Origin: VRUE01 sp963705635
Lineage (GTDB): Bacteria; Actinomycetota; Thermoleophilia; Solirubrobacterales; 70-9
DNA: 64,000 nt
NCBI GenBank assembly: GCA_963705635.1
Contig: CAVPKH010000001.1
Coordinates: 1 to 64,000, forward strand
Direction of reading: 5' to 3'
Each line of letters starts with the position of its first letter. Position 1 is the first letter of the stretch. Positions 60,810 through 64,000 of the stretch are shown here, in pieces. The position numbers and the translations under genes were made by a program. The notes under the pieces were generated by a model that was given only the letters and a program-made list of their open reading frames with translations, ran no database searches and was not told the DNA's origin.

Positions 60810-62001
60810 TCAGGGCTTGAGGACGACCTTGATCGCCCCGTCTTCCTTTTTCTGGAACATCTCGTAGGCGCTCGGGGCCTCCGCCAGCGGCAGCTGGTGG
60901 GTGGTGAGGTCATCGACCCCGAGCGGGTCCTCGTCGCCTTCCAGCAGCGGCAGGATCTCGTCGGTCCAGCGCCGCACGTGAGCCTGGCCCATGCGGACCT
61001 GCACCCCCTTGTCGAAGAGCTGCATCATCGGCAGCGGGTCGAGCTGGCCGCCGTAGACGCCCGAGATCGAGATCGTGCCGCCGCGGCGGACCGTGTCGAT
61101 CGCTTCCAGCAGGGCCGAGAGGCGGTCGGTGGCGAAGCGCTCGGTCGCCTTTGCCGCGAGCGCGTCGGGCAGCAGGCCGGTGACCTTCTGGGCGAGCTCG
61201 GCGCCGGGGGAGCCGTGGGCCTCCATGCCGACCGCGTCGATCACCCCGTCGGGGCCGCGGCCGTCGGTCATCTCCCTGATGATCGACGGCACGTCTTCGT
61301 GCTCATCGGAGTTGATCGCCTCGATCCCGTGGCGGCGGGCCATCTCCAAGCGCTCGGCAACGTTGTCGACGCCGATCACCGTCTCGGCGCCCTTGTGGCG
61401 GGCGATGCGGGCGCTCATCTGCCCAATCGGGCCGAGCCCGTAGACGGCGACGCTGCCGCCTTTTTTCGGGCAGCGCCGCGTACTCGACCGCCTGCCAGGC
61501 CGTCGGCAGCACGTCGGAGAGGAAGAGGTAGCGCTCGTCGGGGGCGCTGTTCTCGGGAAGCTTGATCGGCCCGAAGTGAGCCTGGGGCACCCGCAGGTAC
61601 TCGGCCTGGCCTCCCGGCACCTCGCCGTAGAGCTTGGTGTAGCCGAAGAGCGAGGCGCCCTTTTCCTGCTCGCGCACCTGCGTCGTCTCGCACTGGGCAA
61701 AGAGCTTTTCCCTGCACATCCAGCAATCGCCGCAGGAGATGTTGAAGGGGATGACGACCCGATCGCCCGCTTTGATCTGGCTGACCTCCGAGCCGACCTC
61801 CTCGACGATCCCCATCGGCTCGTGGCCGAGGATGTCGCCCTCTTCGATGAACATTCCCAGCACCTCGTAGAGGTGCAGGTCGGAGCCGCAGATCGCGGTC
61901 GAGGTGATGCGCACGATCGCGTCGGTCGGCTGCTCGATCTTCGGGTCGGGCACCTCGTCGACTCGGACGTCGCGTTTGCCGTGGAAAGTGAGCGCCTTCA
62001 T
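60810..62001 (-). pseudogene. zinc-dependent alcohol dehydrogenase, one frameshift in a T6 run
   Basis: Medium-chain zinc alcohol dehydrogenase, formaldehyde-dehydrogenase-like. KALTFHGKRDVRVDEVPDPK, the zinc site CGSDLHLYEV with ILGHEPMGIVEEVG, four structural cysteines CGDCWMCREKLFAQC, and the NAD motif VAVYGLGPIGQMSARIARHK. The frame breaks at the T run 61,461-61,466; dropping one base joins YAALPEKGGSVAVYGLG without other change. It is probably an intact gene with a sequencing error. ATGA overlap with the SDR gene upstream. Length after repair 396 residues. Confidence 0.85.
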
Positions 62002-62811
62002 CGGTCCTCCTCCGCCGCCGAGCCGGGTTCGGCCATCTCGCGGTGTTTCTCGGCCTTGACGCTGTCGGGCAGCACCCGGCTGGCCGCGGCCTGGGCTTTG
62101 TTCTTGAAGGCGCCGGCGACGACCCTCTCCTCGTCTGCCATCAGGGCATCGAAGCCCTGACGCGCGACTTCGGCGGGGTCGTCCTTCTCGCCGGCGCCCA
62201 CTTCGGTGTCCTCCATCTCGGCGCGCTCGAAGAACTCGGTCTCGGTCGCCCCCGGCATCAGCGAGGTAACCGCGACGTCGGTGTCCTTGAGCTCGTTGCG
62301 GATCGCCAGCGCGAAGGACTGGACGAAGGACTTGGAAGCGTTGTAGACGGCCTGGAAGGGGCCGGGCATCGTCGCGGCGATCGAGGAGGTGAAGAGAATC
62401 CGTCCCTCGTCGCGCTCGACCATGTCGCTGACCACCAGCTTGCAGAGGTGGACGGTCGCTGCGCACGTTGAGGTCGATCAGCTTCAGCTCGTCGGCCAAC
62501 TCCGTTTCGGTGGCGAAGGCCCCGCCGGCACCGATGCCGGCGTTCAGCGCGAGCGCGTCGACCGGGCGGCCGGTGTTCGAGATCTGGCGGTAGAGCTCGA
62601 TCACCCCAGCCTCAGTGGCAAGGTCGACGCGGTGGGCTTCCACGCTCACGCCCGACCCTTTCAGCTCCTCGAGCGCGGTCGTCAGCTCGGCGTCCTCGGC
62701 CGCGATCAGCAGGTCGAAGCCCTCCTCGGCGAAGACCTTCGCCAGCTCGAAGCCGATGCCGCTGGAGGCGCCGGTGACCACTGCCAATTGCCTGCTCTGT
62801 CCATTTTCCAT
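61998..62811 (-). pseudogene. short-chain dehydrogenase/reductase, one frameshift
   Basis: ATG 62,811 follows AGGAGGGA. TGASSGIGFELAKVFAEEGF is the NAD(P) motif, DALALNAGIGAGG the NAG motif, and FTSSIAATMPGPFQAVYNAS with KSFVQSFALAIRNELKDTDV the catalytic Ser-Tyr-Lys. One extra base near 62,455 separates DLNVRS from TVHLCKLVVSDMV; the joined protein has about 270 residues. It overlaps the alcohol dehydrogenase by ATGA. Confidence 0.85.
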
Positions 62812-62840
62812 CGGGTCCCTCCTCTCGTCCTTTCGCTCTC

Positions 62841-64000
62841 TCACGAGGCCACTCCAAGCGGCACTTCGGGCCGATTCCAGCTCTCGGCGACTCGTTCCGC
62901 CGCGCGGCGCTCCTCGGCGAGGATCTCCTCCGCCGTCGCAACCACCCCCTCGTCGCCGGCCCGAGCGGCGACCCGCTGCAGGAGCTCGTAGGCGGCGACC
63001 TCGAGGTGCTCAAAGGCGAAGGCGAAGCCGGCGAGCTTGGTGGTCGAGTCCGGCTGGGCGCCGAAGAAAGCGGAGAGGTTGAGTCCGCCGGCCTTCAGCA
63101 TCGCGTCCTTGACCAGCGAGGGCCTGGCGCCGCGCTCATCCAGCAGGCCCGCGATTCGCTCCCGGTGGCGCTGGGTCTCGTCGAGATGCTCGCGGAACGC
63201 AGCCTCCAGGTGCTCATCGTCGACGCGCTCGGCAGCGGCCTCCAGCAGCTTTTCCGCCTGCCCCTCCAGCGCATGGACGTCCCGCAGGTAGGCGAGCAGC
63301 GCGGAGTCGAGCTGGTCGGGATCGACCGCGCCCAGCGAGACCTCGACCGCGGCGTCGAAGCACTGCTCCAGCCGCTCGGCCATTCGTTTCTCCTCCGCGG
63401 CGATGGCGGCCGCCATTCGCGCCGTCTCCTCATCACCGGCACGCTCGGCCAGTCGCTTCAGCAACTCGTAGGCGGCGAGCTCCATGTGCTCATAGGAGTA
63501 GGCGTGCATCACCAGCTTCCCCGGCGTGTCGGGCTGGGAGGCCGCGAAGGCGACCATCCCCCAGCCTCCCGCTGCTCCGACCGCGTCCTTCAGCTTCGCG
63601 GGCTTGCCGCCCAGCGCCTCGAGGCGTTCGCGCACGCGCCGCTCCTGGTCCTCGGTCTCGACCAGGTGCTGTTCGAACGCCAGGCAGAGGCGCTCGTCCG
63701 CGGCGATCCTCGGCGCCGCCCGCAGCTGCGCCAGCGCCTGCAGCTCGATCGAGTGCACGTCGGTCAGGTACTTGACCAGCTGCTCGCCGCGGTCGCGATC
63801 CCATTGGCGGGCGCCGACGCCGGTCTTCAGGTCGTCGAGCCGGGCGCCGGCGCTGTCGGTTTCCAGCGGCGGGGTCCTGGCGCCATGACCCTCGCGCATG
63901 CCCTCGAGCAGCTCTTCCAGCGCCTCCGCCCCGCTGTGGCGGGGCTCCCAGCCGAGCTCCTCGCGCGCCCGCTTGGCGGACATCAGCGGCACGTTCAGCG
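62841..64000 (-). CDS. NAD-dependent epimerase C-terminus fused to two DUF892 ferritin-like domains, 5'-partial
   Basis: The frame is open past the window end. The first part, LNVPLMSAKRAREELGWEPR with GAEALEELLEGMREGHGA, is the C-terminal end of an extended SDR (nucleoside-sugar epimerase type). Two copies of a ferritin-like DUF892/YciE domain of about 160 residues follow, from LVKYLTDVHSIELQALAQLR and from ALLAYLRDVHALEGQAEKLL, each with the matching late helix (YSYEHMELAAYELLKRLAER; FAFEHLEVAAYELLQRVAAR). The first helices carry the usual acidic and His ligands. The role is unknown; stress protection is the usual guess for DUF892. Confidence 0.8.
   Translation of the reverse strand, partial: LNVPLMSAKRAREELGWEPRHSGAEALEELLEGMREGHGARTPPLETDSAGARLDDLKTGVGARQWDRDRGEQLVKYLTDVHSIELQALAQLRAAPRIAADERLCLAFEQHLVETEDQERRVRERLEALGGKPAKLKDAVGAAGGWGMVAFAASQPDTPGKLVMHAYSYEHMELAAYELLKRLAERAGDEETARMAAAIAAEEKRMAERLEQCFDAAVEVSLGAVDPDQLDSALLAYLRDVHALEGQAEKLLEAAAERVDDEHLEAAFREHLDETQRHRERIAGLLDERGARPSLVKDAMLKAGGLNLSAFFGAQPDSTTKLAGFAFAFEHLEVAAYELLQRVAARAGDEGVVATAEEILAEERRAAERVAESWNRPEVPLGVAS

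Overview
The window joins two unrelated kinds of DNA. Bases 1 to about 9,932 are visibly AT-richer, carry a tRNA gene with an encoded CCA end, and hold genes nearly all of which are broken by single-base frameshifts. Bases from about 9,933 to 64,000 are very GC-rich, use GTG and TTG starts often, have tRNA genes without CCA, and read cleanly except for two frameshifts near the right end. At the switch point a Fic gene (minus strand) and a sugar-binding-protein gene (plus strand) both lose their 5' ends at the same place. The simplest reading is a chimeric contig. The GC-rich part looks like a high-GC actinobacterium, most likely Thermoleophilia/Solirubrobacterales; this placement is inferred from gene content. 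The AT-rich part looks Gram-negative-like (secretin N-domain proteins) but I cannot place it.

Region 1 (1-9,932): an MnmD-like tRNA methyltransferase, two SAM methyltransferases, a YihY membrane protein, a VOC protein, tRNA-Ser(TGA), a long inverted repeat, a degraded exported protein, then a compact operon of ECF sigma factor, membrane anti-sigma-like protein and two secretin N0-N1 proteins without a pore domain, and a Fic AMP-transferase.

Region 2 (9,933-37,200) is core metabolism: a LpqY-SugABC-type sugar importer; an MFS exporter divergent from its likely TetR repressor with two operator palindromes; purF-purN-purH; tRNA-Lys; a TPP riboswitch driving thiO and a ThiS-ThiG fusion, with thiE divergent; lpdA; VapBC; the pyruvate dehydrogenase genes pdhA-pdhB-pdhC; lipB-lipA, which supply the lipoate that E2 needs; and a PqqD-like protein divergent from a 46-residue peptide with a lasso-type leader motif. 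tRNA-Ala(TGC) and tRNA-Ala(CGC) follow.

Region 3 (37,225-50,006) is an integrative element in tRNA-Ala(CGC), bounded by 43-bp direct repeats of the tRNA 3' end. It carries a tyrosine integrase, a replication-relaxation protein, a large unknown protein, a 26-bp-stem cruciform and a one-strand defence block: AbiEi-AbiEii, then SIR2-HerA-KTSC protein-ParB-like protein.

Region 4 (50,007-64,000) is chromosome again: exported RTX and Cys-repeat proteins, an ECF sigma factor fused to an anti-sigma-like tail, small membrane proteins, an operon of sulfatase, beta-propeller and SUMF1-fold protein, topoisomerase IB with an FMN reductase, an SDR-alcohol dehydrogenase pair (each with one frameshift), and an epimerase fused to two ferritin-like domains that runs off the end.
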